Source of the DNA: Pseudomonadales bacterium
GTDB lineage: Bacteria; Pseudomonadota; Gammaproteobacteria; Pseudomonadales; Azotimanducaceae
DNA: 64,000 nucleotides
Assembly (NCBI GenBank): GCA_022827245.1
Contig: JAJDTI010000175.1
Coordinates: forward strand, 1-64,000
Direction of reading: 5' to 3'
The notes under the pieces are model-generated. The model was not told where the DNA came from, did not search any database, and was given only the letters and a program-made list of their open reading frames with translations. The translations under genes and the position numbers were made by a program. Every line of letters starts with the position of its first letter. The stretch's first letter is position 1. Below are positions 1-8,631 of the stretch, in pieces.

Positions 1-1907
1 GGATCGTAGAGGTCCGTCGCTGCCGGGGGGCCTTCCGCAACGGCGCCGACGTCCGCGGCCAGCGCGGCCTCCGAGAGGGCCGCGGGGTCTGCGCCCAGGG
101 TCAGCGTCCAGCTCAGGACCTCGATGTCGAGGTCGGGTATGACGCGGCCGTAGAGCGCGCGGTACGCGGCCTCGAAGGCGGCGTGGAGGGCTTCCCACCC
201 ATAGCCGTCCGCGGGGCCCGCCGGCAACTCCACGGCGATCTCGTAGCCCTGTCCCACGTAACGCGTGTAGGCCCGGCGCGTCTCGCCGAGCGGCGCGTCC
301 GTGGCGGCCTCGACGATCTCCCGCGCCTCGTCGCGCATCTCCGCCATCACGGCGTCGATCAGGGCGGCGTCGAACTCGGAGAGCCGCATGTAGCGGCTGC
401 GTGCGACCTCGTAGGACACGGGCGCCGCGAGGAAGCCGACCGCGGCGCCGACGCCCGCGCCGGCGGGAACGACGATCCGGTCGAGGCCGAGCTTGTCGGC
501 GAGCCGCACGGCGTGGAGGGGCGCCGCGCCGCCGTAGGCGATGAGGGTACGGTCCGCCAGGGACTTGCCCCACTCGGCCGCGTGGGCGCGGGCGGCGGCG
601 GCCATGTTCTCGTCGACCACTTCGCAGATGCCGAAGGCCGCGGTCTGCGCGTCCATGCCGAGGGGTTGCCCGACGTGTGTCCCGACGGCGCGCGCCGCCG
701 CGGACTCCTCGAGGCGCATCGTGCCGCCCGCGAAGCGCTCGGCGTCGAGGCGTCCCATGACCGTGTCGGCGTCGGTCACCGTGGCGCGCGTGCCGCCGCG
801 GCCGTAGCAGGCCGGTCCCGGCTCGGAGCCGGCGCTCGCCGGTCCGACCTGGATGCGGTCGAGCTTGTCCACTTCGGCGATCGAACCGCCCCCGGCGCCG
901 ATCTCGACCATCTCGATGACCGGGATGCGCACCGGCAGCCCGCTGCCTTTCTTGAAGCGGTAGGCCCGGTCCACCTCGAAGGCGCGGGAGAGGAGCGGGG
1001 CGTGGTCGTCGATCAGGCAGATCTTCGCCGTCGTGCCGCCCATGTCGAAGGAGAGGACGCGGTCGAGGTCGAGCGCTTCGGCGAGGCGGCTCGCGAGGAT
1101 GGCGCCGCCCGCGGGGCCCGACTCCACCAGGCGGATCGGGAAGCGCGCGGCGGTGGCGACATCCGTCAGGCCGCCGCCGGACGTCATCATGAGGAACGGG
1201 CAGCCAAAGCCTCGTTCGGCGAGGGCTTCCGACAGGTTCGTCAGGTAGCGCGCCATCAGGGGCCGGACGTAGGCGTTGGCGCACGCCGTCGAGAGGCGTT
1301 CGAACTCGCGGATCTCCGGGCACACCTCGGACGCCAGGGTGACGGAGACGTCGGGCAGAGCTTCGGCCAGGAGCCCGCCGATGCGGCGTTCGTGGGCGGG
1401 GTTGGCGTAGGCGTGGAGCAGACCGACGGCGACGCTGGTCACACCCTGCTCTTCCAGGACGGGCACCAGCGCCCGCACCGCGTCCTCGTCCAGCGGGAGG
1501 AGGACCTCCCCCGCGGCGTTCATCCGCTCCGGCACCGTCAGGCGCAGCCGACGCGGCACCAGCGGGCGCGGGCGGTCGATGTCGATGTCGTACTGCTCGA
1601 AGCGGTTCTCGTGTGCCATCTCCACCGCGTCGCGGTGGCCCTGCGTCGTGACGAGCGCCGTCACCGCGCCGCTGCGCTCGATCAGCGCGTTGGTGGCGAG
1701 GGTGGTGCCGTGGAGAACGAGGGCGACGTCCCCGGGCGCCCGGCGGCCAATGCGCATGACCCGCTCGAGGCCGTCCAGCACCGCGTCGGCGGGGTCCGCG
1801 TGGGTCGTCGGCACCTTCGTCGCGAAGCGTGCGTCGCCCGTGTCGAGCACCACGTCGGTGAACGTGCCGCCGATGTCCACGGCGACGCGGGCGGGACTGC
1901 GCTCCAT
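1..1907 (-). CDS. Hydantoinase/oxoprolinase family protein (HyuA-type), runs off the left edge of the window
   Basis: Reverse strand reads MERSPARVAVDIGGTFTDVVLDTGDARFATKVPTTHADPADAVLDGLERV...; DIGGTFTDVV is typical of the HyuA N-terminus. Confidence 0.85.
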   Translation of the reverse strand, partial: MERSPARVAVDIGGTFTDVVLDTGDARFATKVPTTHADPADAVLDGLERVMRIGRRAPGDVALVLHGTTLATNALIERSGAVTALVTTQGHRDAVEMAHENRFEQYDIDIDRPRPLVPRRLRLTVPERMNAAGEVLLPLDEDAVRALVPVLEEQGVTSVAVGLLHAYANPAHERRIGGLLAEALPDVSVTLASEVCPEIREFERLSTACANAYVRPLMARYLTNLSEALAERGFGCPFLMMTSGGGLTDVATAARFPIRLVESGPAGGAILASRLAEALDLDRVLSFDMGGTTAKICLIDDHAPLLSRAFEVDRAYRFKKGSGLPVRIPVIEMVEIGAGGGSIAEVDKLDRIQVGPASAGSEPGPACYGRGGTRATVTDADTVMGRLDAERFAGGTMRLEESAAARAVGTHVGQPLGMDAQTAAFGICEVVDENMAAAARAHAAEWGKSLADRTLIAYGGAAPLHAVRLADKLGLDRIVVPAGAGVGAAVGFLAAPVSYEVARSRYMRLSEFDAALIDAVMAEMRDEAREIVEAATDAPLGETRRAYTRYVGQGYEIAVELPAGPADGYGWEALHAAFEAAYRALYGRVIPDLDIEVLSWTLTLGADPAALSEAALAADVGAVAEGPPAATDLYD

Positions 1908-2025
1908 CAGGCGGCGGCCCGGAGTACGTGGGTGACGTGCATCGAACGAGTGTAACGTGTGTCTGGTACACGGCCTGCGAATCCGGGTATGCTTTCACGA
2001 ATCCGAAATTCATACCAATAAGAAC

Positions 2026-2241
2026 ATGCGAATCTCCGAGCGCGGCCAGATCACCATTCCCAAGGCTCTCCGGGACCGGGTCGGCATGAACCACAACGTG
2101 GAGGTCGAGATCACGGCCGTCTCCGACGGTCTCCTGATCCGCAAGCGGACGGTGGGCCAACACCCGGTCGACGCCGTCTACGGCATGTTGGGCCAAGGGG
2201 GCAGCACCGATGACTACCTGGAGGACATCCGGGGCCGGTGA
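2026..2241 (+). CDS. AbrB/MazE-type antitoxin (VapB-like)
   Basis: MRISERGQITIPKALRDRVGMNHNVEVEI... is a SpoVT/AbrB swapped-hairpin motif; overlaps the downstream PIN gene by 4 bp. Confidence 0.8.
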   Translation: MRISERGQITIPKALRDRVGMNHNVEVEITAVSDGLLIRKRTVGQHPVDAVYGMLGQGGSTDDYLEDIRGR

Positions 2242-2627
2242 TCACCGCCGTCGACACGAGTGTCCTGCTGGACGTCTTCCTCCCGGACGACCGCCACGGC
2301 GAAGAGTCCAGGCAGCGGCTACGGCTCGCGTACGACGCCGGCGCGATCATCATCTGCGACATCGTCTACGCCGAACTCGCTCCGGCGTTCCGCGACCGGG
2401 ACGCGCTGGACCGGGCTCTGAGTACGGTCAACGTGGCGTGCTCGCCGGTCGACAGCGGCATCGCCTACGAGGCGGGCCTGCGCTGGCAACGTTACCGGGC
2501 CGCCGGAGGGTCGCGGACCCGCATCCTTCCCGATTTTCTGATCGGAGCCCATGCCCTGACCGCTGCCGAGACACTTCTGACGCGCGACAGGGGCTTCTAT
2601 CGGACGTACTTCCCGGAACTATCGTAG
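2238..2627 (+). CDS. PIN-domain toxin (VapC-like)
   Basis: MITAVDTSVLLDVF...DRDALDRAL...ILPDFLIGAHALTAAETLLTRDRGFYRTYFPEL; conserved PIN acidic positions. Confidence 0.85.
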   Translation: MITAVDTSVLLDVFLPDDRHGEESRQRLRLAYDAGAIIICDIVYAELAPAFRDRDALDRALSTVNVACSPVDSGIAYEAGLRWQRYRAAGGSRTRILPDFLIGAHALTAAETLLTRDRGFYRTYFPELS

Positions 2628-2722
2628 GGTCGGGGCTGTCCCCGGCCGTGCCGGGCTCAGGCACGACCTGTTCGCTCCAACCCGCAGTAACATGCTGCCC
2701 CCGCCACACACGGAGACCACGC

Positions 2723-3640
2723 ATGAAGATCGGCATCTACGGAGGCAACGTCCGTCGCGGCGCGCCGCTCACCAGTCTCGTCGACGAGATCGTCCGTTTC
2801 GAGGAGGCCGGGTTCGCCAGCTACTGGACGCCTCAGGTGCCTACCTTCGACGCGCTGACGGTCCTCGCTCTCGCGGGGCAGCAGACGAGCCGCATCGAAC
2901 TCGGGACCGCCGTCGTGCCGAGCTATCCGCGCCACCCCAACGCGCTCGCCCAGCAGGCGGCGACCGCCAACGCCCTCGCCGGCGGGCGCCTGGTGCTCGG
3001 CGTCGGGCCGTCGCACGCGCCGGGGATCGAGGCGCTCGGTCTTTCCTACGACCGCCCCGCCCTGCACATGCGGGAATACGTGACGATCCTGCGCTCGCTG
3101 GCGAGCGAGGGACAGGTGGACTTCGAGGGCGAGATGTACCGCATGAAGACGGGCTTCGCCTGCCCCGACGCGTCGCCGTTCCCCATCGTCATCTCGGCGC
3201 TCGCGCCGCTCATGCTGAAGGCCGCCGGCGAGGTGGCGGACGGCACCGTGACCTGGATGGTCGGGCGCGAGACGATCGCGGGCTCCACGGCGCCGCGCAT
3301 CCGCGCCGCCGCCGAGGCCGCGGGCCGGCCGGAGCCGCGCGTCGTGGTCGGGCTGCCGGTGTGTGTCCACGACGACCACGCGCAGGCGACCGCCCGCGCC
3401 GTCGGCATCTTCAAGGGGTACGGGATGCTGCCGAACTACCGCCGGCAACTCGACGCGGAAGGCCTCGGCGAAGCCGGTGAGATCGCCGTCGTCGGCAACG
3501 AGGACGAGGTCACGTCCCAGCTCCAGGCCTTCTTCGACGCCGGGGCAACGGAGGTGATCGCGAGCGTCTACCCGGCCGGCGACGACAGCCGCGGGTCCTT
3601 CGCGCGGACGCACGCGCTGCTCGAGGGCCTGCTCGACTGA
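2723..3640 (+). CDS. LLM class flavin-dependent oxidoreductase (F420-dependent type)
   Basis: MKIGIYGGNVRRG...VDEIVRFEEAGFASYWTPQ...RIELGTAVVPSYPRHPNALAQQAATANALAGGRLVLGVGPSH. Confidence 0.85.
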   Translation: MKIGIYGGNVRRGAPLTSLVDEIVRFEEAGFASYWTPQVPTFDALTVLALAGQQTSRIELGTAVVPSYPRHPNALAQQAATANALAGGRLVLGVGPSHAPGIEALGLSYDRPALHMREYVTILRSLASEGQVDFEGEMYRMKTGFACPDASPFPIVISALAPLMLKAAGEVADGTVTWMVGRETIAGSTAPRIRAAAEAAGRPEPRVVVGLPVCVHDDHAQATARAVGIFKGYGMLPNYRRQLDAEGLGEAGEIAVVGNEDEVTSQLQAFFDAGATEVIASVYPAGDDSRGSFARTHALLEGLLD

Positions 3641-4536
3641 GTTCCGAACGGCACGTCTGGGTCGTCGGGCACGTCACCCGGGACCGCATCCGGATCGGCG
3701 GCCAGGTCCGGGAGCAGCCGGGCGGCGCCGCCTGGTACGCGTCGCTCGCGCTGCGCCGGCTCGGGGGCGCACCGGGCGTCGTCACCAAGTCCGCGGCCGC
3801 CGACCGGGCGGATCTGCTGGATGACTTCGAGAAGGCCGGGATCCACGTGACCTGGCGCCCGAGCGCCGCGACGACGACGTTCGAGAACGCCTACCTCCAA
3901 GCCCGCCTCGAGCGTCGCCGCCAGACGGTGGACGCGGTGGCGGACCCGTTCGGCGTCGACGACCTGGCCGGCGTGCGCGGGCGGCTGCTGCTGCTCGGGC
4001 CGCTGACCGCGGCGGACATGCCGGTTTCGTTCCTGCGCGCGGCGGCGGCGCGCGGCGCCGTGGGGCTCGACGCGCAGGGGATGGTGCGTCACCTCGCGGA
4101 CGGAGGCATCGCGCACCGCCCGTGGGAGGACCGGGACGCCGGCCTCGCCGGCGTCGCGTTCCTCAAGGTCGACGACGAGGAAGCTGCCGTCCTCACCGGC
4201 GAGCGGGATCCGGAGCGCGCGGGGCTGCTGCTGGCGGGCTGCCTCGGGCACCCGCCGCGCGAGGCGATCGTCTCCCGCGCCGGGCGCGGCGCTCTCATCT
4301 GCGCCGACGGGCGCGTGCACCGGATCGCCGCGTTCCCGGTGGCGGACCCCGTCGACCCCACCGGCCTCGGCGACACCTTCTTCGCGGCCTACCTGTATCG
4401 GCGGCTTGCCGGGGAGGACGCCGTCCAAGCCGGGCGCTTCGCGGCGGCGACGGCGGCGCTTGCGTTGCGGCGTTTCGGGCCGTTCGCCGGCAGCGAAGGA
4501 GACGTGCGCAGGATGCTCGGGGAGCCGGGCGTGTAA
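3637..4536 (+). CDS. PfkB-family carbohydrate kinase (start uncertain)
   Basis: HVWVVGHVTRDRIRIGG...QPGGAAWYASLALRRLGG and C-terminal DPVDPTGLGDTFFAAYLYRRLAGEDAV match the PfkB signature; no ATG near the expected N-terminus, so a CTG or other start is assumed. Confidence 0.75.
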   Translation: MSSERHVWVVGHVTRDRIRIGGQVREQPGGAAWYASLALRRLGGAPGVVTKSAAADRADLLDDFEKAGIHVTWRPSAATTTFENAYLQARLERRRQTVDAVADPFGVDDLAGVRGRLLLLGPLTAADMPVSFLRAAAARGAVGLDAQGMVRHLADGGIAHRPWEDRDAGLAGVAFLKVDDEEAAVLTGERDPERAGLLLAGCLGHPPREAIVSRAGRGALICADGRVHRIAAFPVADPVDPTGLGDTFFAAYLYRRLAGEDAVQAGRFAAATAALALRRFGPFAGSEGDVRRMLGEPGV

Positions 4537-4563
4537 CGCTGGGGGGATGGAGGTATGCCCGTC

Positions 4564-5322
4564 ATGGTTGACTCGTCGTCGCTGTTGACCGTCATCGCCG
4601 GTATCTGGGCCCTCGGCGCCCTGCCGACCCTGGCCGCGGGACTCGCGGGGTGGGATCCCGTGGGGCGGCTGGAGTCGAGCGGCAGCAGCGGGCGACTGCG
4701 TGCTCCGTGGGCGTGGTTCCTGTTCGAACTGCCGGCGCTGGTGACCTTCCCCGCGATCTACCTCGCGAGCGGCAACCTGCACTGGGTCGGCAACGTCGCG
4801 CTCGTCCTCTGGCTGGCCCACTACGGCCACCGCGGCCTCGTGTGGTGCTGGCTGGTGCCGAAGCGCGACGCCACCGTGCCGTGGACGATGTGCACCGCTT
4901 CCTTCGGCTTCAACCTGGTCAACGGCGGCCTGCTGGGCTGGTTCATGGGCTATGCCGTGGACTACCCGGAGCAGTGGCTGACCGATCCCCGGTTTCTCAT
5001 CGGCCTCGGCCTGTTCGTGGGCGGCGCGGGGCTCAACGTCTGGTCCGACTACCGCCTGCGGCACCTGCGCAAGCGGGCCGGGGACGGCCGCGTGATGCCG
5101 TCCGGCGGACCTTTCAACCTCGTCTGCTGCCCGAACCTCAGCGGCGAGATCCTCGAGTGGATCGGCTTCGCGGTGTTGACGTGGTCACTGCCGGGCCTCG
5201 CCTTCGCGCTCTGGACGATCGCCAACCTGGTGCCGCGGGCGTTGTGGCGCCGGGCGTGGTATCGGGAGAGTTTCGACGGTTATCCCAGGGCAAGGGCCGC
5301 GTTGATTCCGGGGGTGCTGTAG
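4564..5322 (+). CDS. 3-oxo-5-alpha-steroid 4-dehydrogenase-like integral membrane protein
   Basis: Multi-TM protein with SGGPFNLVCCPNLSGEILEWIGFAVLTWSLPGLAFALWTIANLVPRA...YPRARAALIPGVL, typical of the steroid 5-alpha-reductase C-terminal domain. Confidence 0.75.
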   Translation: MVDSSSLLTVIAGIWALGALPTLAAGLAGWDPVGRLESSGSSGRLRAPWAWFLFELPALVTFPAIYLASGNLHWVGNVALVLWLAHYGHRGLVWCWLVPKRDATVPWTMCTASFGFNLVNGGLLGWFMGYAVDYPEQWLTDPRFLIGLGLFVGGAGLNVWSDYRLRHLRKRAGDGRVMPSGGPFNLVCCPNLSGEILEWIGFAVLTWSLPGLAFALWTIANLVPRALWRRAWYRESFDGYPRARAALIPGVL

Positions 5323-5350
5323 GACCGTCCGGGGGCCGGTGGGCGGGATC

Positions 5351-5371
5351 TGGAGGCTGGAGCCGGAATCG
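5351..5371 (-). repeat. 21-bp direct-repeat copy of the tRNA-Cys 3' end (putative distal att site)
   Basis: tggaggctggagccggaatcg at 5351-5371 is identical to 6283-6303 within tRNA-Cys. Confidence 0.8.
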
Positions 5372-5453
5372 CCCCTAGAAGGCCCGTCCCGTTCCTTGAC
5401 GGCCCCCGGCAAGCTATCATCTTGATAGGCTATGGAGGCGCGAGGTCATCCCT

Positions 5454-5741
5454 GTGAAGTTTGCCGAGGTGGGGCCGAAAGAGGTCTTGGCCCGGCTGCG
5501 GAGAGCCGTACGGAACTCGTTCAACATCCACTGGACAGAGCATGCAGAGGAGCGGATGGTCGAACGGGAAGTCACGACGCGACAGGTGATGCTTGCGTTG
5601 CAGGAGGGCGGGATCGACGGCGATCCTGTGCTCGAAGATGGAGACTGGAAGATCACTCTGGTCCATCGCGCCGCAGGTCGAAAAACAAGGGTGGTCGCGG
5701 CGCTTTCCGGGGATCAGGTCTACATCGTCACCGTAATCTAG
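5454..5741 (+). CDS. DUF4258-like small protein, probable toxin partner of the downstream XRE protein
   Basis: SFNIHWTEHAEERMVEREVTTRQVMLALQEG...GDWKITLVHRAAGRKTRVVAALSGDQVYIVTVI. Confidence 0.65.
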   Translation: MKFAEVGPKEVLARLRRAVRNSFNIHWTEHAEERMVEREVTTRQVMLALQEGGIDGDPVLEDGDWKITLVHRAAGRKTRVVAALSGDQVYIVTVI

Positions 5742-5777
5742 AAGTCATGAGGATCAACGAGTTGGGCAAGGGAGCAA

Positions 5778-6254
5778 ATGACCAAAGTTGAACGCTACCA
5801 CTATCGCCAGTGTGGGCTGGAAGACGTGTACCTGGTCAACGGCTTCGAACGCGAGTCGTCTGCCCGGTACGGCGACACGGTCAAGATCCGCAACATCGAG
5901 GGACTGCATCGCGCGATCGGCAGGTACCTGGTTCGCGAGAAAAAGACCCTGGTGGGTGCAGAAATCCGGTTCCTTCGGCACGAGTTGAAGCTGTCGCAGA
6001 GGAGTCTTGGCGGGTTGCTCAGCAAGAGCAGCCAAACCGTCGCGCGGTGGGAGAAGGGCCAGGGCACCATAGACGGTGCCGCGGATCGCCTTCTCCGGTT
6101 GATCTACGAAGGCGCCACTGCTACCAAGGGCGGCAGGACGAAGGAGACCAGGGAGCTATTGGAGCAGTTGTCGGAACTCGACAACCGCTGCGCGGAGCTT
6201 GTCGAGTTCGAGGACACGAATCGGGGATGGCGCCCGTTCTCTGACGCGGCTTGA
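5778..6254 (+). CDS. XRE-family helix-turn-helix antitoxin-like protein
   Basis: AEIRFLRHELKLSQRSLGGLLSKSSQTVARWEKGQGTIDGAADRLLRLIYEG HTH; N-terminal YHYRQCGLEDVYLVNGF resembles MqsA/HigA-type antitoxins. Confidence 0.75.
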   Translation: MTKVERYHYRQCGLEDVYLVNGFERESSARYGDTVKIRNIEGLHRAIGRYLVREKKTLVGAEIRFLRHELKLSQRSLGGLLSKSSQTVARWEKGQGTIDGAADRLLRLIYEGATATKGGRTKETRELLEQLSELDNRCAELVEFEDTNRGWRPFSDAA

Positions 6255-6282
6255 CACAGCGCGGACGCTGGCGGGGACGATT

Positions 6283-6356
6283 TGGAGGCTGGAGCCGGAA
6301 TCGAACCGGCGTACACGGATTTGCAGTCCGCTGCATGACCACTCTGCCATCCAGCC
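6283..6356 (-). tRNA. tRNA-Cys (anticodon GCA)
   Basis: Reverse complement GGCTGGATGGCAGAGTGGTCATGCAGCGGACTGCAAATCCGTGTACGCCGGTTCGATTCCGGCTCCAGCCTCCA; acceptor stem GGCTGGA/TCCAGCC, TTCGATTC T-loop, encoded CCA. Confidence 0.95.
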
Positions 6357-6447
6357 CCGGCGGCAGGGCCGCGCATCCTATCACCTGCGTGGCCTGTCGG
6401 CGCGACTCCGAGGGCCCGCTCCGAGGGCCCGCCCGGAGGGGCGTCGC

Positions 6448-7023
6448 CTATACCTCCGACCGGCGGGCCAAGGCCTCGCTCAGGGTCGGCCACGCGACGC
6501 GCAGGTAGACGGCCATCGACCAGAGGGTCATGAACGCCGCCGCGTAGCAGAGGACGAGACCCACGATCACCCACGGCCGGTCGAGCTGGGGCGGGTTGGC
6601 CAGCAGCACGGCGATGGCGATCATCTGCAGGAGGGTCTTGACCTTGCCGGTCCAGGAGACCGCGACGAGGCCGCGGCGGTTGAGTTCCGCCATCCACTCG
6701 CGCAGCGCCGAAACGACGATCTCGCGGCCCACGATGACCGCGCCGGGAATGGTCAGCCAGAGGCTCGCGTGGCTGCCGATGAGCACCACCAGCGCCGTGA
6801 CCACGATCAGCTTGTCCGCGACCGGGTCGAGGAAGGCCCCGAACGGCGTCGTCTGGCCCAGCCGGCGGGCCAGATAGCCGTCCAGCCAGTCCGTCGCGGC
6901 CGCCAGCGCGAAGAGCAGCGCCGCCAGCCAGTAGAAGCTGTCGGTCAGGGCGTAGATCAGCGCGAACGCGGGGATCAGCGCGATCCGCGAGACGGTCAGG
7001 ATATTGGGTAGGTTGACCGGCAT
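6448..7023 (-). CDS. pgsA: CDP-diacylglycerol--glycerol-3-phosphate 3-phosphatidyltransferase
   Basis: MPVNLPNILTVSRIALIPAFALIYAL...ATDWLDGYLARRLGQTTPFGAFLDPVADKLIVVTALVVL; CDP-alcohol phosphotransferase motif. Confidence 0.95.
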   Translation of the reverse strand: MPVNLPNILTVSRIALIPAFALIYALTDSFYWLAALLFALAAATDWLDGYLARRLGQTTPFGAFLDPVADKLIVVTALVVLIGSHASLWLTIPGAVIVGREIVVSALREWMAELNRRGLVAVSWTGKVKTLLQMIAIAVLLANPPQLDRPWVIVGLVLCYAAAFMTLWSMAVYLRVAWPTLSEALARRSEV

Positions 7024-7118
7024 CGGTGGAACCTTGTGGGCGGGCGATTATAGCCGACCGGTGCCGCGAACCCGACGCGCTACCATCGCCGAGTGCCCCC
7101 TGATCCGGTGTCCCGCCC

Positions 7119-7823
7119 ATGGGTCTCGAGCTGATCCCGATCGCAAACCTCGCCCTCTCCTTCATCCCCGTCTTCGCGGTCGTCGCCGTGATGCACCGCT
7201 GGCGGGTCGGCGCCGGCAAGGGGCTCTACGCGAACGCCCGCATGCTCGTCCAGCTCGTGGTCATCGGCTATGTGCTGACCTACATCTTCGAGGCGGACAA
7301 CCCCTGGGTCATCGTGGCCGTCCTCGCCGTGATGACCCTCGCCTCCGCGTGGATCGCGATGCGCCCGCTGCGCGCCTCCAGCGTGCGGCTCTACACCGTG
7401 TTCCTGGCCGCGCTCGGCTCGACGGGCTTCGCCGTGTTCTGGCTCGTCACGCAGCTCGTCCTCGACGTCGAGCGCTGGTTCGAGCCGAGCCTCGTGGTGC
7501 CCATCGCCGGCATGATCTTCGCCAACGCGATGAACACGGTCAGCCTCACCGCGGAGCGCTACGAAGCCGAACTCGGCCACGGCGCCGACCGGTCGGAAGC
7601 GCGGCGGACGGCGTTCGACGCGGGGCTGATCCCGCAGATCAACAGCCTGCTCGCGGTGGGCCTGGTCGCTTTGCCCGGCATGATGACCGGACAGATCCTG
7701 GCTGGCGTCGACCCCCTGGTCGCCACGCGCTACCAGATCGTCGTGATGTGCATGGTGTTTGGCGCCGGGGGGTTGGGTGCCGCTGTCTACCTCGTGCTGC
7801 AGCGGGAGCGGGTGGCGACGTAG
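7119..7823 (+). CDS. Iron export ABC transporter permease FetB-like (UPF0014/YbbM)
   Basis: MARMLVQLVVIGYVLTYIFEADNPWVI...PIAGMIFANAMNTVSLTAERYEAEL...LIPQINSLLAVGLVALPGMMTGQILAGVDPLVATRYQI. Confidence 0.85.
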   Translation: MGLELIPIANLALSFIPVFAVVAVMHRWRVGAGKGLYANARMLVQLVVIGYVLTYIFEADNPWVIVAVLAVMTLASAWIAMRPLRASSVRLYTVFLAALGSTGFAVFWLVTQLVLDVERWFEPSLVVPIAGMIFANAMNTVSLTAERYEAELGHGADRSEARRTAFDAGLIPQINSLLAVGLVALPGMMTGQILAGVDPLVATRYQIVVMCMVFGAGGLGAAVYLVLQRERVAT

Positions 7824-7932
7824 GGGAGGGGCTTGTCCCCTCCCGCGATGCATGCGCGCATGGACCCCGGGCGGCCACATACATGGTCCGCCCCAACAAC
7901 GTCCCGCCTTCGCATCGTGCACGGGCCACCCC

Positions 7933-7957
7933 GGGCGGGGACGAGCCCCGCCCCTAC
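7933..7957. repeat. REP-like palindrome copy 1 (GGGCGGGGACGAGCCCCGCCCCTAC)
   Basis: Hairpin GGGCGGGG/CCCCGCCC; identical 25-mer at 8607-8631 on the other side of a RAYT-type gene. Confidence 0.8.
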
Positions 7958-7962
7958 ATCGC

Positions 7963-8569
7963 GTTGTAGCGGTCAGTGCGCCAGTTGGCGGGGTTGTTTG
8001 CGATGTACTCGATGACGTGGGCTGCGTCGGTCTCGTTACGAATGATGTGGTCGAAGTACCCGTTGCCAAAGACCGCTCGGCATCGGAGGCCATCGACCGC
8101 CATCCGCGCCGGCTCGGTAGGCGCGCGCCGTGATCGACTTGAACGCCCCAACGATGCTCCCCAATGCCGGCGGGCTTGACATGCGGTCGGTCGAGACCAG
8201 TCCGTGCAGGTGGTTGGGCATGACGACGAAGGGCTCGACATCCAGGCCGGGATACCGAACCGCGAGTGATTGCCAGTGCGACGCAATCAACTCGCCCGCG
8301 CCGCTCCGGTCCATCCTCCCTCGGGCCACATTCCCGAACAGGCACCGACGATCCCCAACCACGATCGTCACGAAGTAGGATCGCGGCTCCGCGTAGTTGA
8401 AACCGGCGAGCCGCAGCCGCTTGCGCCGCGGCCACTCCGGATGGGGAGTCCTTTCCATGGCACGATCGTGCATCGCGCGATCTCCATGACACAGTAGCCG
8501 GCGTCCACACCGCGTGCGGGAGATCGACACTGTGGGATGTGCGCCATGAGCCTGTGGTGACGGCGGCAT
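7963..8569 (-). pseudogene. REP-associated tyrosine transposase (RAYT/Y1_Tnp), frameshifted
   Basis: Frame A: RLRLAGFNYAEPRSYFVTIVVGDRRCLFG...VEPFVVMPNHLHGLV...GSIVGAFKSITARAY...GLWQR; frame B continues YFDHIIRNETDAAHVIEYIANNPANWRTDRYNAM. Frames meet at the CCC run 8059-8061. Confidence 0.8.
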
Positions 8570-8606
8570 GGCGTCCCGTCTCCAATTTCATGCATGAACC
8601 CACCGC

Positions 8607-8631
8607 GGGCGGGGACGAGCCCCGCCCCTAC
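8607..8631. repeat. REP-like palindrome copy 2
   Basis: gggcggggacgagccccgcccctac, identical to 7933-7957. Confidence 0.8.

Noticed and set aside
183-1955. 590-aa + strand ORF
   Set aside because: Antisense of the hyuA-type gene; no coherent protein family, GC-rich shadow ORF.
2210-3640. 476-aa version of the LLM oxidoreductase gene
   Set aside because: The N-terminal 170 codons are an out-of-frame reading through vapC; the family signature begins at the ATG at 2723.
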